Origin: Paracamarosporium sp. OC-R06-R3
Lineage: Eukaryota; Ascomycota; Dothideomycetes; Pleosporales; Didymosphaeriaceae
Direction: 5' to 3'
DNA: 64,000 nt
Assembly (NCBI GenBank): GCA_019828545.1
Contig: JACVRA010000423.1
Location: forward strand, 1 to 64,000
A program made the translations under genes and the position numbers. The notes beneath the pieces were generated by a model. That model searched no databases, was not told the DNA's origin, and saw only the letters and a program-made list of their open reading frames with translations. Position 1 is the first letter of the stretch, and each line of letters opens with the position of its first letter. Shown here piece after piece: positions 55,225 to 64,000 of the stretch.

Positions 55225-57301
55225 TTACCACCGGCTTTCACGTGATTCACCCTCTACACCCTCAGTTCCAATCTTCTTTCTTACGCAAAACAGATCGTAC
55301 TCGAAGCTTGGTATGAGCACGGCGAAATCGAGCCCTTCCTCATTCCACTCAGACGTAGCATTTCCCGCATGCCAGGATACCGGGCAATTTATATCTAAGA
55401 TATCATCGAAGTCTGTAGAAAGAATACCTGCGTCAAGGTGTTGAATGGGGAGGAGGTAGCACCTTAAAGTCATGAAAGCGGATGTCACAGGTCCGAATGG
55501 ATCTTCCGAGGCGAGGTCGAAAGAAGTTTCGACTACCTCCCATTCCCAGTGGTGTTTGCCATATTCTTCGTCGTCCGTGTGAGAAAAAGCAATGGGTGTG
55601 GCTACAGAAGCCCAAGACCAGCTTGGCGCGTAATATTTCGGCAGTCGCGCGAATGAACCAGTGGAGAAACTTCCCCAATGAGGTCTTTTGGTGTGTATCC
55701 TCTGAAAAGTATCTTCGAGAAACCCTTTCTTATTATACCAGGCGATATCCTTGTACATGACGCTGGAGTGCCACATACCCGCGATGTACCTGTTTTCCGG
55801 TGTCCGATGCCGCTGAGCTAGACCGCTGATAGCAGCCAGTCTATCGGTGTGGTAAGTCAAGGTGCGTTGTGTGTAAGCATGTACAACGCCTCACCATCGG
55901 TCAATACATATAGCATTGTCCTCTGCTAGATATATCAATACGCTCGGCCCCACTGCGTAGTCGTAGGTCAAACGGATTTCGTCGGTTTCTCTGCCACAGG
56001 CGCAGAATAGACCATCTAGATAACCTTGGCTGTTTCTGCACTCCCAAAGTAACTCTACGTCACAGAAATAGACCATTCTTCGGGCTAGAACGCGCTCTCG
56101 CATGCACCAGGCGTACTCGTGCAGTATCCTCTTGTTGCTGCGTGAATTGCACGGTCGGACTGTTTTTGTAGTAGCGTCGATGACGCCAAAACTGCACGCA
56201 AAAATCTCGTGTATTATGCCAGACGCAGATTTTTTGGTGGATTGTTTTCAAACATGGCGAGTCTAGATTATCATGGTCCAGAATGTGTTTTGCGAAGAGA
56301 CTTCTAGAAGAATTGGGCGATCAATCGGCAGCGATGACTAGGGTTGCATATGAGTAAACATCGGCCTAGAAGGGCATCAGTTTAGATGTGTATAGCAAAC
56401 CATTCTTGGGAACATAAACACTTGAGTGCATTGAGACTCGAGTATTGACGCAAGGGTAACGTACCATTCTAAAAGCTTCTTGTGCCCAATCAGCGGCATC
56501 ATCTTGTACAATGCAAAGACTATCAATCCATAAAAACCGAACTCCAAGCTCCCGCATCACCTCAACAGCTTCGCGAAAAGATTTTGGTAGAGACTGGAAC
56601 GGAATCTGTTCACGGTGCTGTTCGATATTGCTCTTCCTAGTCACGAACCTAAGAATCTTAGGATCAGGTGGACCCCAGCAGTGGCTCAACACGAGATAAC
56701 GTGCTTGTTCCTCCGGCCGAGATATATATAGTCTAGGTTCAACGAAGGTGGAGCTGACTTCGATAGCTCTAGTGGGAAGCGATGCTTCATCAGCGCCATT
56801 GCAGTCCTTGTGATCTGTCCTACATTTTTCTGACCAGATTCGAATGTCCGGCATTGAAGAGGCAAGAGTCGGACGCGATGGTTTGCTCATAGCGTATACT
56901 GGGAGTGATGACCACGGAGTTTCTGGACACGTTAGTGTCAAATCAGTATCTAGCAGCACAAAGTATTACTCACGTTGCGCTACGAAAGCAAATATGTTCT
57001 CGGGACAGTCATAGTCCTCTCCATAAATATCTATCCGCACCGATGATCCACAAAGACTTCGACCAGAAAACGATTTTGTTCGCTGGCTGCGAATGAATCG
57101 TATGGTCTGCAGAGTTTCTCAATAATCTGGCATCCTTCGTAGCCCTGTGGCACTTTGAACGATCGTTCCGAAATCAAGGCGCCTTCGAATCTTTCTATAA
57201 TCCGGCTTCGGTGTGTACTGCAGGTCGTTGCAAAAAAATACAAGCCATGGTGTTATAGTTTGGTAGACCGGTACCCCGCAGGTACCTGAGAAACTTTCCA
57301 A
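55225..57301 (-). pseudogene. HET-domain gene, disrupted
   Basis: A heterokaryon-incompatibility (HET) family gene. The domain is clear: ARYLVLSHCWGPPDPK, PFQSLPKSFREAVEVMRELG, RFLWIDSLCIVQDDAADWAQ and EAFRM. An intron (donor GTACGT, acceptor CTTCTAG) then gives ADVYSYATLVIAAD. A TGA at 56322-56324 follows at once, before SPNSSRSLF, where the family continues. The C-terminal part is otherwise open (RILHEYAWCMRERVLARRMV onward, and 55225-55860). The N-terminal exon also breaks: coherent pieces EGCQIIEKLCRP and RIDIYGEDYDCPENIFAFVA lie in different frames, with a TGA near 57120. The GTGAGT intron after FVAQ, leading to TPWSSLPVYAMSK, is normal. Two regions of damage make it likely dead. Confidence 0.72.
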
Positions 57302-57475
57302 GCTACTGTCCTCGCCAAGCAGGTAGCAGGGCGGCCTAGCGATAAGGCTTCAACTGCGAAGCAGTGAAGATTTTAATGCGAAGTGGGATTTAATGCTAGA
57401 AATAGAGGACTTTGTTAAGGGACATAGCGGCTTATTTATTTGACTACAACTGGCAATATCATCATGAGATTTCCA

Positions 57476-59123
57476 TTAGACTCTTTTGGCTAATACTGCC
57501 TCGCTTGCTGCAACAGTCACTATACCGTCGAAAACTGTTTCCAAAGCTTCCTCACCGACTAATCTACCAGAATCATCTACAGCCTGTCCCGCCCATATCA
57601 CGTTATCCGTTGCAGTTGTGGAAGGTGCCGTCAATCTCATGACGACAAAGTCCTGACCAAGTACCAATGACACATCAACAATCTTCTCTTGCCTTACAGT
57701 TTCATTGGAAAGATGTGTATCAGTGTTGATAATTACCATCTTTGCGACATTTCCGGCTTGGTCGAATATGGCGAAATGAGCAAGAGCTGGTGTGTCGAAC
57801 TGCTCGAGTCTGGCCACTCGGGGGTCCTGTAAACCCTTGAGCAGATCTGCAACGACTAGCATACTGTAATAAGATGGTGTAGTCCGCCTTTCCTCAGTCA
57901 CCTCACCGTTGTCCGAAACCTCGTTGACTGGAGTCCAAAAACTATACCGGAAGCCGCCCTTTCCGTTGTGAAAGAAAATCCTGTCCACGCCGAATGTTGC
58001 TGCAGTCAAAGCATAGTCGAGAACCCATAGTGCCGCACCAAACGTGTCCGACACGCCCTCCTTTCCATGGCATCCGGCACTGCCCGTTTCGCCGATGTGA
58101 TAGTCGACCCCAAGAGATCTGGCTACAGCAAGTTCACCGGCCCAATGGGCTACCCATGACACAGTTTGAAAGTGATTCAGGTATGTCGCTAGCGTTGTTT
58201 GGTTTGCCGCGGCCGGGGTGCAGACGTTGTTTGGATAGCCGTGTGTTGCGAACGACCTGACAGCGTTTGCACTCTGAGGGATGTGCATAACCGAAAGCTG
58301 GACGTGATTAAAATTTGGGAATGCGTAAGGGGGTCCAACTAAGGGACCGAACTGAAACATGGGAGACGGGCGAGCTTCCCTATTTCTTACGACGCCTCCC
58401 GGGGCGATGGCTGAAAGGAGATGTGCATACCAGTCCAGCACCTCTTTAGCATAATCTACCACAGTCCAATTGCGAGGACGATATGTATTATAAGCTCCAT
58501 AAAGGTTGACTTCATTGCCAAGCTCGAACGAGTACAGGCGAGAAAGATTCAAATGATCGATTACTCCTCGGAAACTGTTCACAGCAATGCTTGCATTGTC
58601 TAGATGAAGTCAGATCTGAGATGTTAGATACATGAGCTAGAGCTATGTGCTTACCTGCGCCAAAATTGAGTCCAAATATATACGACTGATCAAGTCCCAT
58701 GTTTTCTTCCATAATTCTGAATAAGCCTGAGTTGTACAACACTTTGGTCGCCTCAGAAGCTAATGGACCTTTCCCATCGTAGATATTTAGCATAGTAGCG
58801 TTCTTGCAATCCGGACAGTATTCGGATACATCTTGTGTGTTTCCACCAAGGCGAAGGATAGGAGGTTTCCCGGTCCTGACGACAATGTTCTGAATATGTT
58901 GACGTGAGAAGAGATTGGGAGCCCCAACATCGCCAAGAAAATCGACAACATTCCCGAATTCGATAGATAGGCTTAGAAAATCTGGTCTTAGAGGTCGTGA
59001 CTTTGTAGCGATGGAAGAAATATCGAACGTTAGTTGCGAATGAACGAGATCAAAAATCGGAGTTTGACTAGCCGCAGCAACTGCAAGCAAATATGTATGA
59101 TAAGTGATAGATTTTAGTGACAT
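57476..59123 (-). CDS. secreted glycoside hydrolase family 79 (beta-glucuronidase/heparanase-like)
   Basis: Two exons (58655-59123 and 57476-58599) join in frame across a 55-base intron to give 530 residues. A signal peptide is present (SITYHTYLLAVAAAS). GH79 features include the N-terminal FLSLSIEFGNVVDFLG, RLGGNTQD (substrate-binding strand), the acid/base segment FELGNEVNLYG and the nucleophile segment YHIGETGSAGCHG. Next is FGVDRIFFHNGKGGFRYSFW, and a beta-rich GH79 C-terminal domain that includes HFAIFDQAGNVAKMVIINTD. Both catalytic glutamates are present. Fungal members remove glucuronic acid or 4-O-methyl-glucuronic acid from arabinogalactan or related glycans. A role in plant cell-wall or glycoprotein breakdown is likely. 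It appears intact although its neighbours on both sides are decayed. Confidence 0.88.
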
Positions 59124-61015
59124 TCTGCTGCAAAGCTCTTCTGCTGAAGAGGCGAGGCATAAGTGGAGATGTAGGGCGGCGTAGGTATCTACTATATCGT
59201 CAATTTACCCCTCAATAGATTCATAAGCACAGTATATGGGACAAGAAGGAGGCTCATTAATATCTGCTAGAACTCATTGTCATCTAAAAGATGACAACAA
59301 AACATGAATATATCGGGTAGTCCCAAAGAGGTGTTTTCGATATTTGACAGCATCTCTTTCGGGAATAAGGACCGAATGTACCTACCCCGCACTGATGTCG
59401 TTCAACGAAAATTCGACTATGGAATGAGACTAGTATCGAAACTCAGTGCTAAGAACAAAAAGGAGTTGAGGTGTAAGACCAATCGCATTTCCGTCGTATT
59501 CGTATATAACCGTATCGCGTATCGAACGTATTCGTTTCCGCGTGCCGATCCTTCGTCGAAGCTCCAGGCGAACGAATTAATGATGTATACGGTCTCTCAC
59601 CTGACTAGATGCTCCATAAAGTAGTAGAAGCCTTTACGCCTGTAGAGGAGGAGCAGATGGCGGAACTGATAGAGGTGATCGTCTGCATAGGGGCTCGAAA
59701 AGCTGCTACTTTTTTGACGAATGATTTGAAGGCACTGAGAAGCGTAAGCTTAAGGAGTATACTCATATAGAGAAGCGTTTGCGCAAGTTTAGGGTGCTCC
59801 CACAGAGCTCGACTTAGATTCACTTGCTAAAGGCCTGGTTTTACTGTAAAGCGAGACTTCAACGGTGGGGTATAGCCATGATGTGTACTAGAAATAAGGT
59901 ATGGCGGTATTCGTAGAGGCGGACCCTGGGTTAAATCCTGGGCTTCAAGCACGTGATATCAAGAAATCTTTACAGTATCGCTTCAGAGGCGGTCTCCCGC
60001 TACTACGAGCATTTGAATTCTCTTCCATAGACTATTGTTCAGATCTAAAGGCTACCACTAAACATATTTGAAATGCGCGCACGAATCAATGTCTTTGTGG
60101 GTGCAGCCTTCCACACACTTTGGCACAAGTAGACCTACTCTAGCCAATTGGAACAAGTTCTGGTAACCCTAATCTCTCTATGCACTAATCCTGATATTGT
60201 CTGGGGTAGCATAAAAGAGGCAGTTGGCTTGATCGTATTCAAATACGGCCCGCTTCCTATGCTCGTATTTGAACACGATCAATGCGGCAGAACTGCAAAT
60301 TCCGGATGAATTTTTCCCGGTCCGGTAGCGGGGTACAGATTGCGGGGTATATCTTGCGGGTACAGGTATCAGTTGAGTAAGTGGATTAGTCATCCTTACC
60401 CAGACATATGCATGGAGATGTTGGTGAGCAGCGTTGCAGTAAATTTCGGGAATGCAAGAGTCCGTCTGGCGCGTATATTTCACTCTATACTTTGTTTATT
60501 ACGGTTCAAATGTGTGAACCTGTCATACTCTGTAAATACCAACGCCATCGGACGTTACAAGAATACAAGTACTTGGTCGTTAGAACAAAAATTCTTTCTT
60601 GCTTGTTTACTGCGGCTTCTCGATCGTTGAACGAGTTCATACCAAAAAGCCCTACACTTCATATTCAAAGTAACCAATTCCTTGGCTTCCGAAATCACAG
60701 TTTAGCTAAATGCGGTTTCTAGACTCCGAGGCCTTCGGTCTTTGAGATCACATGCCTTTGGTGGTTCTCTGCTCAGCATACTCTGGGAATTTCCTGCTGT
60801 TGCTGCATTCTCAATCTTGCTTTTCACATCTATTATAGGCTTTTAAGGCTAGATCAACTATTGATTTGTAAGAGGATATAGATGAATGTTGCCTTGCCTG
60901 TGTATATCGTTCGGTAGATACCGCATATATGTGAATACAACGGAAGTAGTAGACACATTCGTCGGACCTATGCATGTACTGTCCTGCCAAGGCGCGAATA
61001 TCATATATAATAACA
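59124..61015. other. gene-poor stretch
   Basis: About 1.9 kb with no convincing gene apart from a weak ORF at 59304-59624. Nothing recognisable in 60000-60900 except short open frames. Confidence 0.5.
59304..59624 (+). CDS. small hypothetical ORF
   Basis: An ATG-initiated frame of 106 residues, rich in Lys and Arg in its middle (KFDYGMRLVSKLSAKNKKEL), without signal peptide, domain or homologue that I recognise. It sits alone in decayed sequence, so it may be a relic or chance. Confidence 0.2.
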   Translation: MNISGSPKEVFSIFDSISFGNKDRMYLPRTDVVQRKFDYGMRLVSKLSAKNKKELRCKTNRISVVFVYNRIAYRTYSFPRADPSSKLQANELMMYTVSHLTRCSIK

Positions 61016-61019
61016 CCAT

Positions 61020-61240
61020 TGCACATGTGATCTCAGATGCAATTCCAGACCCTCGAGGATGGCAGGATGACTTCTCTGAAGGGCAGTTGGTTGACTATAG
61101 AAGATTTGATGCGAAAAATATTACACCTCTGTACGAGTTCGGGTTTGGGTTTGGACTGACGTACACGACGATTGAGACGTCGTCAGCGCTAGAAATCCAG
61201 TCCACTCAGATCGAGCTGGTCTCTTCGAGCCTTCTCCACT
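61020..61240 (+). pseudogene. glycoside hydrolase family 3 fragment
   Basis: The frame reads DAIPDPRGWQDDFSEGQLVD then YRRFDAKNITPLYEFGFGFG and LTYTTIE. This is the conserved segment of fungal GH3 beta-glucosidases near the start of the fibronectin-type domain (usually DFTEGxxIDYRHFD and PRYEFGFGLSYT). Only this piece remains: the catalytic domains are absent upstream. One extra Phe-Gly (FGFGFG) interrupts the motif. Coding support ends near 61240. Confidence 0.68.
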
Positions 61241-61258
61241 GAGAGCGTCCCTGATAGA

Positions 61259-62590
61259 ATGCCGCGAAAGCCAGAAAAGTTTCGTTTTCTCCGACTAGGT
61301 GAATGGGGTGAAGGCAATAGTTATGCTGAAAAGGTGCCTACATGTCTCCACTACTCTCTCGAGTGGAAAGTATCTGTGAACAACAAGAAGATCTTGAAGA
61401 ATATAGAGCAAGATCAAGTGCTGCAACCCACATCAAACTGGTATATGGTTCTGAAGCCAAAGCTTGATAAGCCGTTGTAGAGAAAGGTAGCGTAAAATAG
61501 GCATGTTCGAGGCGAAAATATTATGTGACGGCAGGAGCTTTGGTGCAGGAGCTTTGGTGCACGTGCTCACGTGTTTGCCTAGCACCTAGCGTATATAGGC
61601 CACACAGCTCAGTTGAGAGCTCGACAGATAGTTGATACACAATCTTCTGACCCTCTTTTTGATCACCCTCTGCGCGACCTCACATATTACGATAGTCGCA
61701 TCCGTGAACCATCGCTCCTAGCCAGATATTGCAAAACAGTTCGAAAACCTTAATACTAACTGGCCACTGATAAAGAAACAGTTGATTAAGTGGGGCGAAA
61801 ATTCCCGATATGTTAAGAACCTTTGGATAAGCGTAGCATTCAACTACATAGACTCTCAACCACCCGTCGGCTCAGAGGGTGGATCAAAACCAGGCTCCTC
61901 TGCAAACCAGCGGATGCAGTCCAATCGGGCTCCACAACGGGCTGCAAAGAAGGATAGCGAAGATCAACCATCCATCTGGCAATCTATTTATGCTCTAATG
62001 CGATGCTCTGGACCTCCGTGCGACCTAGGCCCTCACTACTGGATCGAACCAGTCGAGAAAAAGCATTACAAGCTGCGAACTCATCACCTTAGGAGCCTCA
62101 TCGAACATGTAGAGAGTGGCGAGCCATTGCGAAATCACGACGACGTCCTCGACCGGATTCATGAGCAGCTTGTAGCAGAGGAGCGCCAACGACTTGAAGG
62201 ACGACCAAATGCAGTGGCAAACACTCCTTCACCATTTCCACCAATCAATATCACCAACGTGCTACCCTCTTCGTATCCGCCATATTCCCACCAACATCAA
62301 GCGTCGGTTTGGTAGGTTCTAGCGACTGCGCAGCAACACACTTTCCACGTATCACTTCTCTCGATATCTCAGGACCACGTGATGCGGCTGTAAGGAAGTG
62401 AAGTGAGTGGCAACAGTCAAATATCATTGACGAGCAACAAAAGAGGCATTACACAGAAGCTTGTAAGATCATACTGAGCGATGGACTAGACCTGCTCCAG
62501 GTCTCTGGATGTCAAGAAGTAGACTTATTGATTCCCAAAGGCATGAAAAGAGGGGTAACTTGGCGTTATGTGAACGATATTCCGGGGTGG
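61259..62590 (+). pseudogene. broken copy of a repeated fungal gene family
   Basis: Three separated pieces in order match a family of fungal proteins of unknown function that I have seen in many ascomycete genomes. The first (from 61259) has CLHYSLEWKVSVNNKKILKN and EQDQVLQPTSNWYMVLKPKL. The second (61782-62315) has CSGPPCDLGPHYWIEPVEKK, HYKLRTHHLRSLIEHVESGE and PINITNVLP. The third (about 62430-62590) has KIILSDGLDLLQVSGCQEVD and WRYVNDIPGWAG, the SAM-like end. Stops and frame changes lie between them, for example near 61480, 61750 and 62313. Function of the family is unknown. The copy is probably dead. It lies between a GH3 fragment and a transposase relic. Confidence 0.6.
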
Positions 62591-62699
62591 GCGGGCCAAG
62601 CGGCAAAAGCAGTCTTGCGATGTAGAACTAGCTTATTTTGATGTGTATCACGGTTCTGGAGCTTCTATTGCTTCCTATACTGATCAAAGTTCTTCTACG

Positions 62700-63185
62700 T
62701 TCACCCCTGTATGTCTGAAATGCCCTCTCGCGTTCTGTTCCCTGGCACCAACAACACCAAGTCATCATTCGAGGAAGATTTTGAAGTCTATTTCAAGATT
62801 CTGTTCAAACTAATGCCATTGTTTCTTGAAAAGAGTCTCTAGCTCCGCAGAAAATTCTTCGATCGGGTTGAGATCTGGTGAGTAGGGCACTAGATAGAGA
62901 AGTAAAACGCCCGCGTCACGACACATTTCTGTGATCCTCTCACTGTGATGGAAAGAGGCGTTATATATGACAAGAACTGATTGTGGTTCCTGGTATGGCC
63001 TAGAATGGTGGAGAGGCTGTTCAATGAATTCCTTATATAGATCTCTGTTAGTTGTGCCGGCATCCGCGCTGAATATTACGACTGGCCGATCTTACCCGCT
63101 CTTTCGACACTGGCAAGTGGAAAAAGATGGCAGGGCGGAGCCGACTTGCAACATGTGTTATGCGGACTACAGACGTGTTGAACAG
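62700..63185 (-). mobile_element. Tc1/mariner-type transposase relic (DDE)
   Basis: On the minus strand, pieces read FIEQPLHHSRPYQEPQSVLV, IYNASFHHSERITEMCRDAG and VLLLYLVPYSPDLNPIEEFS, followed by AELETLFKKQWH. This is the catalytic core of fungal Tc1/mariner (DDE_3) transposases, normally VLVMDNASFHHS and YSPDLNPIE. The second catalytic Asp of VMDNAS is replaced by Tyr (VIYNAS), and flanking pieces (VIFSADAGTTNRDLYKEF upstream, DFKIFLE downstream) show stops. Terminal inverted repeats were not identified. A dead copy. Confidence 0.75.
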
Positions 63186-63200
63186 AGATGAACTTCTTGC

Positions 63201-64000
63201 GATCGGTGAGCTAGTCAGCGATGACCTGTTAGTGCAGAACGGAAGAGGAGCGGACCGAAGCGAGCAAGATCCAATGGCGCAGCGTGACGTGGCATAGACT
63301 TGAGCCTGACAGAGGGTCCATTTTCGGGCCGCTCTATTTTAAGCAACCTGAAACTCGAAACTCTAACGTTGTGCTCGGCGGCAGCCAATGGTAAACAAAC
63401 CCTTGTGTTCAGAGCGAGCGAATTTCGAGATTGTGGATGGTGGTAAATGTCACGAGCGTGAATTGACCCAATTGACTTGAGCTCCCATGCAGGGCGATGA
63501 GGTCATGCGTTAGAAAGGGAGCGGAGATGGCGATGATGAGACGGAATAGATCCTTGCCCTGCCGTTACGACTGGGTCAGAGGCGGAGGAACAGGGCTTCA
63601 GCACCAGGGTTAGGGTTCTCTAGGGCTTACAATCTCTGGATTGATCAGCATATTATCGTTCTCATCGCCAATAAGGCTGCGAAATGTTTATGCGCCTAGC
63701 CTTTCATATGAAAGTCCGGTCAAGCAGCGTAGTCTCGATATCATAATAAACCATGAAATCAGCTTTTGCTGATTTGCACGATTACTATTCCTCTAGTATC
63801 ATTTGGTAGTTCTATTGACTAGGATTACTAAAACATCGTGAGGGCCAACACTGTCACGCTTGGATGGTTGAAGTGGTTCCGAGAAATCGCAACTATAGAT
63901 ACTGCAAGGCAACAAAGCTCTGCTGCCTGGATGCAGAATATATCTTCGCCTTACGGGCATAGTGCGTCGGAAACTACTTCATCATCCAATCCAAATTCAA
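63201..64000. other. right end, no gene recognised
   Basis: No coding sequence is supported. It contains a short telomere-like AGGGTTAGGGTT at about 63606-63617 and a dispersed repeat listed separately. Confidence 0.5.
63749..63775. repeat. short dispersed repeat, copy B
   Basis: Matches 54454-54480. The two copies share the order AAAC-ATGAAAT-G-TTTTGCT-ATT, and the differing bases are all C/T or A/G changes. Confidence 0.5.

Noticed and set aside
59918..59945. Possible tRNA B-box-like stretch (GGGTTAAATCC)
   Set aside because: No matching A box, anticodon arm or acceptor stem could be drawn around it.
63606..63617. Telomere-like AGGGTTAGGGTT
   Set aside because: Only about two units, so chance or a minor interstitial trace. 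It does not show a chromosome end.
1..64000. CRISPR arrays, operons, bacterial riboswitches or ribosome-binding sites
   Set aside because: The window is fungal nuclear DNA with spliced genes. No regularly spaced repeat array was seen.

Overview
The window reads as nuclear DNA of a filamentous ascomycete (Pezizomycotina; Dothideomycetes is my guess, not shown by the sequence). The evidence is many short GT-AG introns of about 45-65 bases, four Zn2Cys6 regulator modules, fungal-only families (HET, patatin-NACHT-ankyrin, rhodopsin-domain, DUF7702, DUF8035-like), solo LTRs and repeats whose copies differ only by transitions. I rebuilt splice junctions by hand wherever adjoining frames made protein sense; several models close exactly in frame.

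Layout. 0-2.4 kb: gene-poor, with a small minisatellite, a two-base N gap and an oxidoreductase remnant. 2.5 kb: a small secreted six-cysteine protein with a duplicated motif. 3.4-19.3 kb: an apparently intact block with two tandem Zn2Cys6 regulators sharing one open frame, an HRI1-like protein, an amidase, an amino-acid transporter, an NCS1 nucleobase-type permease, a 2-oxoglutarate/Fe(II) oxygenase and a third Zn2Cys6 regulator. This could serve uptake and breakdown of a nitrogen compound. 19.3-26.2 kb: a decayed zone with an alpha/beta hydrolase pseudogene, a polyketide-synthase enoylreductase relic and a second stand-alone enoylreductase-like relic around one intact DUF7702 membrane protein. 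26.5-39.5 kb: a DUF8035-like protein and a fungal-specific membrane-anchored protein (possibly one gene), an alpha-arrestin with two PPxY motifs, a GNAT acetyltransferase, a second oxygenase, an APC permease and a rhodopsin-domain membrane protein.

39.6-46.9 kb holds the most interesting set: a radical-SAM lysine 2,3-aminomutase with a likely mitochondrial presequence, a divergent ATP-grasp ligase, and a POT-family transporter lacking both glutamates of the usual ExxER motif. Together they suggest a compact pathway that makes a beta-lysine (or related beta-amino acid) amide or dipeptide and moves it across a membrane. This is inference from co-location and family knowledge.

48.5-59.1 kb: a patatin-NACHT-ankyrin NLR-like protein, a GPI-anchored secreted protein, two solo LTRs with target-site duplications, a disrupted HET gene and an intact secreted GH79 glycosidase. 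59.1-64 kb: mostly debris (GH3 fragment, a broken copy of a repeated fungal gene family, a Tc1/mariner transposase relic). The mix of intact clusters with decayed genes and transposon scars is typical of an accessory fungal region.
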